Below are positions 35,166 through 48,900 of a stretch of DNA of 64,000 nt, in pieces (within the stretch, counting starts at the first letter, position 1; each line of letters opens with the position of its first letter). The stretch covers positions 274,287 through 338,286 of the forward strand of contig JAMZAV010000434.1 of NCBI GenBank assembly GCA_024449915.1, given 5' to 3'. A program made the position numbers and the translations under genes. This stretch comes from Sweltsa coloradensis. Taxonomy: Eukaryota > Arthropoda > Insecta > Plecoptera > Chloroperlidae. The notes below the pieces were generated by a model. That model was given only the letters and a program-made list of their open reading frames with translations. It was not told the DNA's origin and did no database searches.

Positions 35166-35309
35166 AGTAAACAGAGCTTCAATTTCAATTGTTTATTTGT
35201 TAAAATGTTAATAACGGATATTAAAGTACATTATTCGATTGGTTTGAACTGCCAAATGTTATGCATATTTGAGGAATATTCAATAAAATTCACCCCTTGA
35301 ACATTGTGT

Positions 35310-35376
35310 TTAGATGGCACCAAAGTATTTTTTCCGCCAGTCGGCCACGACAGACGGTGTGAAGTCATCTATAAAC
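35310..35376 (-). pseudogene. possible protein remnant, unidentified
   Basis: Read leftwards, 22 codons give FIDDFTPSVVADWRKKYFGA, I and stop TAA at 35310. GC-richer than the flanks, but no family recognised; could be chance. Confidence 0.2.
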
Positions 35377-35399
35377 TTTCGTATAACTAATGCATGGTA

Positions 35400-36751
35400 A
35401 GTCAGACAATGGGGCCTTATATCTGAACGTTGAGAGCTGTATTCAGGATTGCCAATATGAATTACATTTCAATAGAGCTGTTAGCGGGTTGCATTATTGT
35501 CGCAAAATAATTATCAACCAGCGACAATGAATCGACAGTTGAAATTTTTTGAAATGTAAGTGTTCCCCATTGATTATATCTCAAACAAATAATAAAATCA
35601 ACAGATGCATGACAATTTCAAATATTGTATAGCCTACATAATGTGCACATGAGAATGATTGAAATTTTATAAAATGCAGATGAACAAACGATGAACAAAT
35701 ACCTATACGGGAGTGCTTCCCGATTATTGAAATCGAGAAACTAAGTAGCATTGTACTGTTATTCGGCGGATCGACATCATAGCAGTTAATTCAACTACAA
35801 GGAAGGTTTTATACTGACCCGACGATACGCTTTGAACGCAGTGGAGATCAAGCTGAGCAAGTCAACACTGAAAAACATGACATCTGCTAACCAACAATAC
35901 CATATTACGCAGATAAATACCATGCAAACCCAATACATGTCATCGAATTGTTTAAACATGTGTTATTATTACTCATTTCTTGTATTTTTATTTTTATTTT
36001 AAACCACTTTTTTAATTGTTATTAATCAATGAATGTTATTTTTATTCTGTGTCCTTGTGGCAAATGTAAAAAATAAAAGTTCTCTCTCTCCAACATAATC
36101 TTCAAAAGGCAACAATAACTGCATGACGCCAGGAACATGGCTATAAATTAAAGCAGCTACCTTTTATCTAGATCTTAAAATTTGTGATAAAAATATATAA
36201 TGAGAAGTAGGTCTATCATGGAATTGAATTGAAATTGAAAAAAAATTAACGAAGAAACAAAATATAATCTCAACATCGTTTAAAGAAGTACATATCAAGT
36301 TTAGTAAATTAAACGGACAGCCAATTTAAGGAAGCAAATAAATTCATATTTCATCAACTTGGTATATCTGAGAATCTATACTTCCATACATTGATCTACA
36401 TATAACTTTTACTATTAATCACAATATACTTGACAATAATTTTATAATCCTTGCTTATTCCATTCGCCATTCATCAGTTGTCTATTTATACTGGAATTCG
36501 AAAATCGTACATGGTCATCATCATTAGCATTTCTTTATCAGATAAAAAGTAGCCTATACTAGACCTACAAGACAACATAGAAGGCTGATTCAGACGTATT
36601 TTTTATCAGCATCCACTCAAAACTGATAACACATTAGTTAATATTAAGTATAGAGCCTAGAGATAAAATTAGTAGAAACGAAGTATTCATTGACTGGAAT
36701 CGTAAAGTCGCTAGGTCTACGTAAAACAAAAAGAATTCTTACATTTGCGCG
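35400..36751. other. upstream region of the nrf-6-like gene
   Basis: AT-rich DNA with no gene. AATAAAAGTTCTCTCTCTCC near 36070 resembles a retroelement tail. No TATA box at a sensible distance from the start at 36752 was seen. Confidence 0.4.
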
Positions 36752-36989
36752 ATGCGACTGTTGTTTACAATCGTCTTCATTGTGCCCTCTATCGTAGCAG
36801 GAAACAGGGAAGAAACTCTACAATCTGTGCTCAGTGTCCAGGGAGACGGGAAACTTAGTATACCTTCCCTGGTTTTGGGACAACTTATGAAGATCTACGC
36901 TCCAATATCATCGACGAACGCAGAGTGTAGGGCGCATAGCTTACAATACAAGGAAGGAGTGGAAAAGGTCAAAATGTGGGCATTGAAAA
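36752..36989 (+). CDS. nrf-6: nrf-6-like coding exon 1 (start, signal peptide)
   Basis: ATG at 36752 opens a hydrophobic leader MRLLFTIVFIVPSIVAG followed by a soluble stretch. The segment ending in WALK leads into the NRF domain. The donor GTGAGT follows 36989 and leaves phase 1, completed to Met by TG of exon 2. No TATA box was seen in the 100 bases upstream, so the transcription start is not placed. Confidence 0.88.
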
Positions 36990-39900
36990 GTGAGTAAAAT
37001 AGCGATCGAATGATTATTAAGTTATGTTTTCAACAATAAATGATGCAACTATGCCAAAAGTTGAACACATCAGTATTAAAATAACCGTTAAAATACTAAA
37101 CACTTAGCCTTGAATAGAATCACTGAATCAGTATTGGAAAATAATGTAAAAAAACAACATATTATCAATAGCATAAAATACGATCACAGATTTATTATTA
37201 TTTTATTAATGAACCAATCGATAAGATGCAAAAAAAACTGTTCTACTTATAGTGTGTGCCATAGCTTAAATGTTTTATAAAAATTAAATCAGAGTTATAA
37301 AAGATAACAATTTGTTTATTTTAATCATTTTGGTTTAATTGGTTCAATTTCGATTTCTTTCATAATTTCACACAAAATAATAAACACTAAACAGTAACAA
37401 AATAAATTCAATATAATAACATCTAACAACGATGTAGAATAAGATCAATTCTATGATATTGACAATTGTATTATAACACAAATGTGAAATGAAATGAATC
37501 AAAATGTAATGAAATAAATTAAAACATTAAATTAAAGTAAACCATTAAATGAAAGAGCATATTTCACTGAGAAACAAGCGGAAAAACAAAGAAAATATAA
37601 AAGCAAATGTTTAATTTCAGTGTTCGATTCCTCTACGAAGCTCCCTGACGGTATAATCGCGGGGATGATCAAACAGCTGGGGAACTTTGACGAGTGTGTG
37701 GGGGTGAAGGCTCCTGACCAAGGTCACGGCGCGTTCACCGGGAAACACTGCTACATACGCCTCAAGCCTGTCATACCCACCAATAGCAAGCCTGGGATCA
37801 CAGGCACGGAGGAATATCTCGCTCGCGTGTTCAACAACTACTGGGCTCAACGGGCGAACCAGACGCCCGATGAGACAAGCGTAAGAACTAAATTCGTTTC
37901 CTCGATACTGGCTGCATGGACTATCATTAGAGATACGTTTTTAGCATTTGATTCATTAACCATTGTTTGTTTTTTTAGATTAAGCATTTTGTAGCGTCTA
38001 TTTTTCCTTGCCACCAAAATACAACATGTTGCATTGTGGTAAATGATTAATAGGAACATTTTAATTTATTAAAGAAACATAAAACTTAAGAATACATTGC
38101 TTTCTCAGTAGCTATGGTATAACATATTTTTTAGTAAAATTAGCCTTTTGTAGAGTTTTATAAAATATATGTTCACCGATTAAGCATCACAAACCTAAAA
38201 CGCTAAAAGAGGGTAATAGTACATGCGCTTTTGGCAAATTGCTGTTCGCTCGGCCGACTGACATCACAGGTGTTTGAAATTTCTATTCATTATTTGGACA
38301 AAACTAACAGGAATAATATTTAGCAAACATATCATTTCTTCTAATAGCCATTATTTCGAACTTTTTTACACAGTCGTTAGCTTGTTATAACGATGTACGC
38401 ATTATACAAAATGCCAATATTATCAACGACTGTCTTCTCAACTTCAATTTGACAAAAAAACTACTGATCGGATTTCGACAAGAATTCTTTCAAAATATGC
38501 ATCTAACTATCTAGACAAGGAATACATGAACTTTCTAGATGAAATACCAGTAAACGAAAATTTACAGCATAGCGTGCAGTTTTTCACGGCTCATCCGCAC
38601 GTCAAAAGTGCGTATTATATAAGTTGGATAAAAACACAATTACCCTGCATATTAGAGTATGCTGTAAATTTTCGTTCAGTGAACTTTCTTTGTAGAAAGT
38701 TAATTTATTTCTTGTCTAAAATGTCAGATTCATATTTTGAAAGAGGTCTGGTCGAAATTTGATCAAAAGGTTTTTGTCAATTGAAGTTGTTTTATTAAAT
38801 TTTATAAAGAACAAGTATAAAAGTCTTACATTCTATTTCAATACGTACATAGATATAACGAGTTAACGGCTGACTAAAAATTAGAAATAAACGCTATTAT
38901 AAGGAATTATATGTTTGCTAAATATTACTCCTCTTTAGTTTTGTCCAAATAATGAATAGAATAAAAGTTAGAGCTTGATAAGTGTTGCGCCGTTCAGCAG
39001 GCGTCAACTTGCGAACTGAGGGTTGCTTGTCCTTCAGTAGGGCTCGAAGTGGAGAATCCCCAGCATGCACCAGGGCGCGTGACTTCGTTGCTGGTAGCTT
39101 ATTGGGTGTAGAAGACGAGATGGTGTGTAACATTACTGTAATAATAACTATCGTAATACATACCACAAATAACAAAAACTTGTAAAAATACTGCCAAACT
39201 TTTCACACAAAAGAAATTAGATCTAAAAAGGGCCAAGCTCGTCTACCCTTCCACATTTGCGCATTCTTAATTCATAAACGTACATTGTCCCGTAACAACA
39301 TCCTCGAAAAGCTTGGCAAAATAGAATTTGCAGGTATTAATTTAAACCTAATAGTTCATTCAAATTCTTTTTTCTAAATTATTTAAACGTTGTCATGCAA
39401 ATTCTTTTTTGCCAAGCTTTTCAAGGATGTTGTGACAGGATGTTATGAATTAAGAATGCGCAATGTGGAAGGGTAGATGTGCTTGTCTCTTTTTAAGATC
39501 TCATTTCTTTTGAGTGTGTAAGGTTTGGCTGTATTTTTACAAGTGTTTGTTATGTGTGAAACTGAAATCTCATTACTTTTTCAAGTTCCATTGCAAAATT
39601 ATTTGTTAAAATATAATAATTTTATCAAAGTCGATTTAATTACTATGGTATTACCAATTTACAACAGAATGTAAAATATCTATTGGTCCATGACTTGCTT
39701 TTTGTACACAATGTAGTCGATCAATTTTCATGTAAGTATAGTTACTTGTTGCTTATTTTAGGCTCATTTTAAAACCTTTATTTGGAAGCCTTCCAGCAAA
39801 CTTTTTCTACTTTTTCTTTCAAAAGACACTATATTACTATAACCTGAATGTCCATGTAAAATATTAACGTTGTAGCCCGACCCGTTTGGGCAGAATCGCT

Positions 39901-42900
39901 GGCCAATTGAAACTGACGAATTAGACCATAGTAGTAGTAGTAGTTGCTAACATCCTTAAAGTGATTTTGAGCATGTTAAAAGCTATTTTTTCACCAAGAA
40001 GGAATGCTCGTACCCCAACCAAATTTGGCATGTGTTGTCGGGTAACTAAATCCCTCGATTTTGATAGTTTTCAAGTTCACATCACGTTTCATGACGGCTG
40101 GGTGCTGACTGCTGTATAAGGTGCCAGAGTGTGTAGCGCGCCCTAACGGGCACCTAGTTTGTGTTTGGACTCACTTGATGTGTTTTCTGCCAAGGGTATT
40201 CGCCTGCCCGATGGTGTTGCCTACCACTGGTCGTTCTGCGTACCATCCTCGTGTTCGGCTGGTGACGTAGGAGCCCACTTTACCGACGCTCTAGGCTTTC
40301 TAGGCGTTGAGGCGGAGGCTAGGGCGGATGACTGTCACACCAGTGCGTCGCTACCGCTGGAGGCGGTGGACTGGGTGGTCATGTGAGTATAAACAGTACA
40401 GAATACAAACAAGTTAAATGTTCAAAGTATAGAGCAGATGATATGGGAGTTCTCAGGTGAAGATGAAGAGAGAGAGGGCCAGAGATATGGTAAACTGGTC
40501 CGGGTAGGTGTTTTTTTCTTTTTCTCTTTTTTTCTTGGCTTGCGCGCGTGGGCTGGTTATTAATCCCAGAGATCAATTTTGGGACCACTATTAGCCTATA
40601 TTCTTTATGTCAACGACCAGTCCGCCTACTAAGATGAGGGCACTTTCTCCCAATATGCTGATGACTCCAGCCAACTGCTGACTACCAAAACTCCAACCCA
40701 TTCAGGACCTTTCCCCCTTAATAAACAATCATGGTACGTTAATGTCATCGTACTGCCTCAGCAAACATCTCACCATCTCACGCTCTAAAACTGTTTATTT
40801 CTACTTTCACACCCCTTATAAGATCCCTACTGCCAGTCCTCTTGTTCGTCTTGACTCTGATACTATCCCCCGCGCTCACAATGTCAAAGTCCTAGGCCTT
40901 GCACTATAACTGATAATCTAGACTGGTCCATCCATGTTAACCACGTTGCCAACAAAATCCTTTTAATCTGGTTGCTACTCAATCAGAAAGATCAAACAAA
41001 TGGTATGGTCAACTGAGCCTGTGTGCAAGTTTTTATCTTGTACCGAATTTCGTCCAGGTGAACACCTATTCCTGGGCTGATAGGACTTTTACGAAATGTT
41101 CTGCCAAACAGTCTCATAAAACTCAACTGCACGTGTGCGACTTCAATCGTTTGATTTTTGAATGTATCAATAGTGCTCAAAGTTGAAATGTTATTATTAT
41201 TGTAGTTACTATTATTAATTATCGTGTGTAAACATTTGTATTGTATTGTAAGCCTATTTTGGATTTCGTGTTCAACCTTCAATGGTATAGGTAAATTTCA
41301 AGGATTGTCTTCTTATTGGATTTCTGTAATTAAAATTCTGGTACTGGCTTATAATAATTCATTAGTCGCGAGCTTGTGTGCAAAATTATATTCACCCTAG
41401 GGTCAAAACCTTTAAACTCCATGAAAGTTGGCTGAATAAAAGAGCACCCTTAATAACATAGCATATATTTTTTCATTTTTTCATTTTTTTTTTTTTTTTT
41501 GGGGGGGGGGGGCAGGACTTAATCTTACTATCGACCGATATACGTAATTTTTTGGACAATAGTGTAGCCTGCACAGTGCACATCTAGTGCAAAATTAAAT
41601 TTTAAAAATCGTTTTTCTGGCATTTTCCAGGCGTTTTCCAGCATTAGAAGGAAAAGTGCACGAATTTTTTTGTCAAACGGTACAAATACGAGTTTGTGGT
41701 TTTTATCGTCTGACAAAAATATTCGTAAGGCCCTCTTTCATTCGGAAAACTTTTCAGACATGTAACTTCGACTTTTAAATTATCAGCCCATCGTCCTAAC
41801 GAAAATAATATAATTACTATAATAATAATCATCCAAACTCATTTCCAACAATGTCGGGTTGAGTGGTGTTCTTCACACCGATATCTAGGGCACGAAACTA
41901 TTTTTTGCCGAGATTGCCAGGCTCAGCGTTTCTTCATCATCATCTTCATCGTCATCTTCATCCTGCATCTGCTTCTCCACCAATTTTCTCCACTCTTTCC
42001 TGTCCTCCCACAGCTTCAATTCCGTCACCTGGTTCCACGATTCACCTCTCTCTTCAACGTCTCCTTCGATCAATCTTTCTCATCTTTCTCTCGGTTTTCC
42101 TACTTTTCTTTTACCTTCCTCTTCTGCTTCGAAGTCTCGTCCTGCGATCCTATCCATTTCCATCCTCTTCATATGACCAAACCATCTTAAACGTTCCCTT
42201 CCCCATTTAAACCTCAATTTCTCCAAACCTAATTCCTTTCTTACTAGGAAAACGCATGCCTTTTTTATCCTTTTTTATAACTAAACATTCACTTTTATTC
42301 TGACTAATACTTAACCCAAACTCTGTTGCAACTACATTCCATCTCTCCACCTTTTCTTGCACCTCTTCAACACTTTCACCCCAAATTAAGACATCATCGG
42401 CAAAAACTAAGGTTCTAGTGTCTCTTCCGTCTATATTCGGTTCCACTCTTCGTAGTATTTGATCCATTACGACAGTAAATAGAATCGGTGATAAAACACT
42501 ACCTTGCCTCAGTCCCTCATTAATTTCAAACCAATCTGATCTACCCTCATTTGTCTGGACACAACTTGCACTCCCTACGTATGTACTTTTTATCCTCTCT
42601 ATCAAACCTCGTCCAACTCCCTTTTGCTCTAGACATTCCCATACTTTTCCTCGAGGCAGGCGATCGTATGCCTTTTCAAGATCTAAAAAGACAATATGCA
42701 TTCCTTTTCCATTTTCCCATCTCTTTTCCATGATTTGGCGGATAGAAAATATTGGATCGATAGTGGATCGCCCACTTCTAAATCCATATTGTTCCTCTCT
42801 AAGGCTTGGTTCGACAACCTCCTTCAATCTATGTTCTATTATCTTTTCAAAAACTTTAGCACACTGACACATAAGGGTTACTCCTCTATAGTTTTTACAC

Positions 42901-45900
42901 TTCTTCCTATCACCTTTTTTAAACAAGGGTACAATAATTCCTTTCTTCCAATCTTCTGGTACTTTCTTTTGCTTCCAGGCTGCACTAATTTCTCGAAATA
43001 ACCATAACTTTCCTTCAGCGCCGGCTGATTTAATCATTTCCACAGTAATTCCATCCACTCCTGGAGCTCTACCATTCTTCATTGCTCCTAGCGCACGTCC
43101 CACCTCTTGTTCAGTTACCTCTATCTCCTCATCTTCTTCACTCTTTTCTATTTCTATTTCTTCAGAATTTGATATTGGTGTTACATTCAATAAGTCTTGG
43201 AAATACTCTCTCCACATGTCTTGTATTTCCTGTGGATTATTAGTGACTTCACCATTATTATTTACCATAAGCTTTTGATCCTCTGTTTGCTGTCTTTTTG
43301 ACTTTACCAATCCATAAATCATTTTCTTGTTCCCCTGAAAATCAGTTTCTAACGTACTAGCAAATTCTTTCATTGTTCTATCTTTTTCCTCTATCACAAT
43401 TTGTTTCACAGCTGCCTAATTTTCACCGGCTGAGCGTTATGCGCGCGACTCTGATTCGGGGTCCCGGGTTCAAACTCCGTTCAGACCGGCAGTCCTGACT
43501 GAAGGGCTATCACTTCACAATTGTCTTATCCACAAAATACGTCGTTCGATACCTGGAGAGGGGCATGATTTGCATCTTGGTCAGGGTTATTACGAAAAAT
43601 ATATGATTATATAAAAAGTAATGAAACTCTATTCTCTATTATCCCTTTTATCTTTATTATCTATTCTCTTGTGATTTTCCTTCTAGATCTATACTAACAG
43701 TACTGTGCGTACTAGTTATTCTCAGCACAGCCTACGATCTGCTCACCAATAAATCAGGTAAGCTAGCTTTACACTAACTTTCAAAAACAAATAGCCTAGT
43801 GGCCAATTATTTTTTAGTGCGTTATTAAAATTGAAACTTGAGGAATACTCATTCCACTGGTATCGCTAACGTGACTTTTCAAAAGTACCCATACAAGCAC
43901 ATTACTGCAATAATGTTTCCATTGTTTATTGGTAAATTACAAACATTGTTATAAAATTGAAATCAATCAATAGTCATATAAAGAAGATGGTGCAGTAGAT
44001 GTACGATAAACAGTTAGAAGAATACTCTGCAGCAACTAAGCCTCTGCTTGATATGTAAAGATGCATTGCATGGTGTTAACAAACATAAAAGAGAAAATTA
44101 ACCAAAATTAAAATCATACACAAATCATAGTTTTACTGTTGATGATAATGTTCTTATAAGTATAAATTTGATTTCATTTGCTTTAATCAGCTTTCTTTAC
44201 AAAAAGTTTTTTATAATATTAAATTCAGCATTTCTATTTTCCACACCATCAACACCACCTGTTTGTGTTTTATTGTTGAGTTTTAATATAGTTTTTGATT
44301 ATTAATTTTTGTTTAAACTTAGGCCTATGCCAAGCACATTATTATTAATTTTAATTCCTACTTTAAAATCAATTTTATTTAATTTAGGAACGTCGCATAC
44401 AATTCTGTGTATAAGGGCTATGCTTGTTGTGATATTCCTAGTGATTAAATGTACCAATGATCATTGAATAATAAAAATAAATAATACTAATAATAAATAA
44501 ATAAATAAAACTACGCATTGTTGTTTTCTTAATTTGCTGCACTAATAAAATTTATTCTGCTATTGTATTATACCTTTAATGAATTAAACACTTTTATGAA
44601 ATAATTATGCACATATTTGTGTACATAGAATCCAGACGGTTACTGTTCCTGACCTTCTCGGTGTACACCAACGGCAAGCGTTTGTTCGACACCTCTGCCA
44701 CCGGAAGTGACATTCTGCACGCCGTGAACGGCATCCGGTTCCTCAGTATCTCCTGGGTGGTATATTGTCACACCTGGGTGACGGGGTCCATCTTCACCTC
44801 TATCAGCATTGAGTTCTACTACAAGGTAGAGATGAGACACGACTTACTAATACTTATCATTAAAACCACTTAGTTATCCTAAGCATTTTACAAATTCTAC
44901 ACAAAATCGGTAAAAGTGACTTAGATCCTTTTAGTTTCGTTTGAAATAGTCTGCAAGAAAAGAGTTAACATAATTATTTTGCTAGCAAGACTTTTATTAA
45001 AGATAATGATTCATTTAATTTATTATGAAATTATAGGCTTGTGTTCTCGTTCTTTCGGTGGACTAAACATTAATACTTAGGTTGAAGACCTATTTGTTAT
45101 GTTAAGGAGTAATGTCCAAAGGCTGACAGTAATTTGAATGACGAGTTTAACAATGCACACATTGTTGAATGTACACTGATCGCTATAAGAAAAAAAAACA
45201 TACAAAAAAAAGCAGTACTCTCATAGGACTCGACTACTATAGTATTTGAGGACTCATCTGATGGCTACATTGAAATCAACACACATTGCCCCGTTAAAAA
45301 ATTGAGATGAAAACCATTGTTGTTGATTCATAGCAATTGTCGTAAAAATTTGCACCGACTAGGATTCGAACATAGAACCTCCGGCTTAACGTGCAATAAC
45401 CGAAGGTTTTGGGTTCGGATCCTAGTCGTGGCAAACTTTTACTCAAAACTATAAATCAATCATTTTCCTTAAAGCAGGCTTATGCTATGTAGACCTATTA
45501 ATATTTGTTTGTTGTCATTCCTTGAAAATCTATCCTGTGGCTTAGTTTCTGACAGACGGCTCCCGGCAGTATCTGCTCAACGGTTCGCTGTCAGTTGACT
45601 CTTTCTTCCTGCTGAGTGGGACCCTCGTCTGCTACATATTCCTCAAGGAGATGGAGAAGGGAACCTCGTTCAACGTGCCTCTCTACTACCTGCATAGATA
45701 CATCAGGTACGAATACTAGACAAGTTGACGTTTGTCTACAATATCGGAACTGTTTTGATTGGATGAGCGTAGCGAGCGAAGCGAAGATTCCATTTCACTA
45801 CACTGGAGAAAAAAATCCGGAATGTTTTTTTCCCTGTATTTTTGGCTGTTTGTTAACACGATTCCGGCTGAACCGATACTCCATGAATTGCGATGAAATT

Positions 45901-48900
45901 TTGTGGAGGCCTTCGAAATCTTTAAACTTAGAACTGTCACGATTTTGAGCGCAATCGAAAAATTATTTCTCATGAAAATCGCAATTTTACGATTTTTTTT
46001 ATTTTTAAAAACTTTCTTTGACTTTTAACACCTACATGCTCTATCCGATTAAAATGATTTTTTCACAGAACCTTAATGTTATTAATTAATATATTCGTGT
46101 GAAATTTGAGCGAAATCGAATAATTATATCTTATGAATATCGCAATTTTACGTTTTTTTCGTTTTTAAACAATTACGCTCATCCAACAACGCGACTAAAA
46201 AAGCGTTTGTGAAGCTTCCTAGTTTATTTGTTACTGTACCGATATTTATCTACTTTATACTCATCGTCATTATCAATCGCCGTTTCCCGCTTTTGGCAGA
46301 GTCAGCTTGGGTTTTGCAACCAAAATTTACCACTTCTTTCTTTCCTTCTGCAATCGTGATCACAGCTTCCCAGCTCTCTCCTCTTGCCTCCAAGTATCCT
46401 GCTATGGTGTCCTTCCATCTCTTCCTTGGCCTAAATCTTTCTTTCATATACACAATCACTTCCACGATTCGTTTCATATGCCCATACCGTCTCAACACAC
46501 AGCATTTATCTAATGTCCGTGTTTCTTGTTCTTCTATTCACACATACCCAAACTAAACACATCCTACTACTTGTCTATTTCAACTGTATTATTACTATTG
46601 TGTTATTTTACTATGTATCATGTATGTCTATTGTATTGCAGTCGTGGGGTTTGCCTCGTTGTCAATATAGAATAAATAATAATAATTGGCTACATAAGTA
46701 CTTTAAAAAAATAATAATATTAAGATTTATCATACGATTGATTTTTTGTAATAAGGTCAATTTTTCAAGACATAAAAATTATAAGTTTTATCCACTAGTG
46801 ATTTTTTCAATGAACTGAGTACAATGCACGAAAGCTAACATTGCAATTTACAGGAATTAATTTATCACCCAGCCAACTATACGTAACCGTTCAAATTTTC
46901 GAGTCTCTAATTTAAACTGTTAGGTAGATTCCGTGGCTTTTCATTTCTATTTCCAACGTTTTAGTTAGTTTATAACCTTGACATCCTGTGGCTTGTCCTT
47001 CATTTCAATTCATTAGTTTCCTTGTTGTTGTATGCATTAATGTTTTAGACTGACGCCTCCTGTGCTGATGGTCATACTCTTCAACGCCTCGTTCGCCAAC
47101 AAGCTCGGTACTGGGCCGATGTGGAGTATCGTAGACTTCTTTACTGCGACGACCTGCAGAGCTAACTGGTGGCTCACCCTGCTTTATGTACAGAACTACG
47201 TCAACTACGTGGAGATGGTGAGCCCTGCACGTATCTCTTAGCCATTCGTTTAATATTCCGAAAACAGTTATACACGAAATTAATACATAATTCTGAAATA
47301 AGATTTGAAAAGAGAAAATTTTGTATTTTACAATCAAAACTTTTTGTGTATATAATATATTGAAAAAATCGATAATTTAACTCAAATATTTAATGAATAT
47401 ATTTAGAAGCCCTGAAGTAGACAGCGACTTTGGCGGTGAAACGTTGAGCGACAACTCACTATCGATACGACGCAGCAATCAGAACTAATAACTAGAAGTG
47501 ATGCCCAAAGTTCGTTTCTTATAATAGAAATTGAACAATTCATTACCAAATAATTACTACATGAACAGTATGCCTACATGGTCAAATATACTTTATAAAC
47601 AACATTTAGCAGTTCTGCTAACTAAGTGCTAATGTGATACTTAAACTAAGGAAACGCCAAAGTCGTTGTTGAACGAGTGAGTGAGCGCCATGTGTATACC
47701 CGGTATCATTCCCCATACTGGGCTAGATCCAGCCTTGAGTATATGGGAGGAAAGGGGATGTTCCCGGGTACTCAACACTTGGCTCACTCACTCGTTTAAC
47801 AACGACTTTGACGTTTCCCTAGTTTAAATTTAACATTCAAAATGCGAATCGTTTCCGAAACGTATAAGCGTGAAACATTAACAAATTTCCAAGATAAAAC
47901 AAAATCACCTAATTTTTATTTCCCATTTAACACCCCTCAAAAATAATATGTGGGTGTAAAAATATAAAAAAGTTCTAGCCAACGGGCATCGAACCCCTAC
48001 CCTCCGTGCGGTAGGCTAAATGCTTACCACTATAGGCCATGCCAGCCAGGTAGATCTCGACCCGCTAGCTGCTACTAAAAAATTGTATCGATATTTTAAA
48101 AATCACATTTTTATTTATTGTATGCTTAAATCGCAATAAATCTAGCTGTTTTTGTTAACAGTTCTCAGGAACTCGTACCGGATGTCTGTTTAAAATTTCA
48201 GCGCAATCTGTTCAGCGGTTCGGCTGATTTTCGACGTAGAGACAGACAGACAGAATCACAGAATGAGAGCCGTTTGAGACGTTACCAGGCCCCAGTCCAC
48301 CACTGAATACCTTAGTGGATTCTACCATTATTCTTCTGCAGAGATGCCGGAATATGGAACCATAGCCTGACCGAGGAACTCTTTCGGCTTGAAAGAGAGG
48401 AATCTACTCTAGAACATTGTGATTGAAATGTTTTGATATAGCTTAGTAAAGGCTGAGACACCTTGTGTCTGGGTCATTCTTCCCGTTTCTGCCAACCTAA
48501 ACGATTAATAAAGAATAGAAACATAGATGTGGCACGCATGTGTGGAGTATTAATAGTACAAAACATTTACTCACCATGAAAATATCTGAGTATACATGCA
48601 ATGTAAGGGCTGGTTATGAGTTTCAAAATTCATCTAAGGTATATATAACATATTTATCATACTTCTGCACTGGCTATCGTGATTGAACATTTTCTCCAAC
48701 GTCTTCAACAGCCCTCGGGCATTCCCCTTCACGAAGTTAGCACCTGAAGAGGGTCACACCGGTTTTATCCTGCAATCCTGTTCTTATAAGCTTAGCAATG
48801 TTACAGTGCATACAGCAGTCTTGGTACCTGGCTGTGGATATGCAGCTCTTCTTGCTGTCTCCTCTGTTACTCTACCCTCTGTGGAAGTGGCCCAAAGTCG

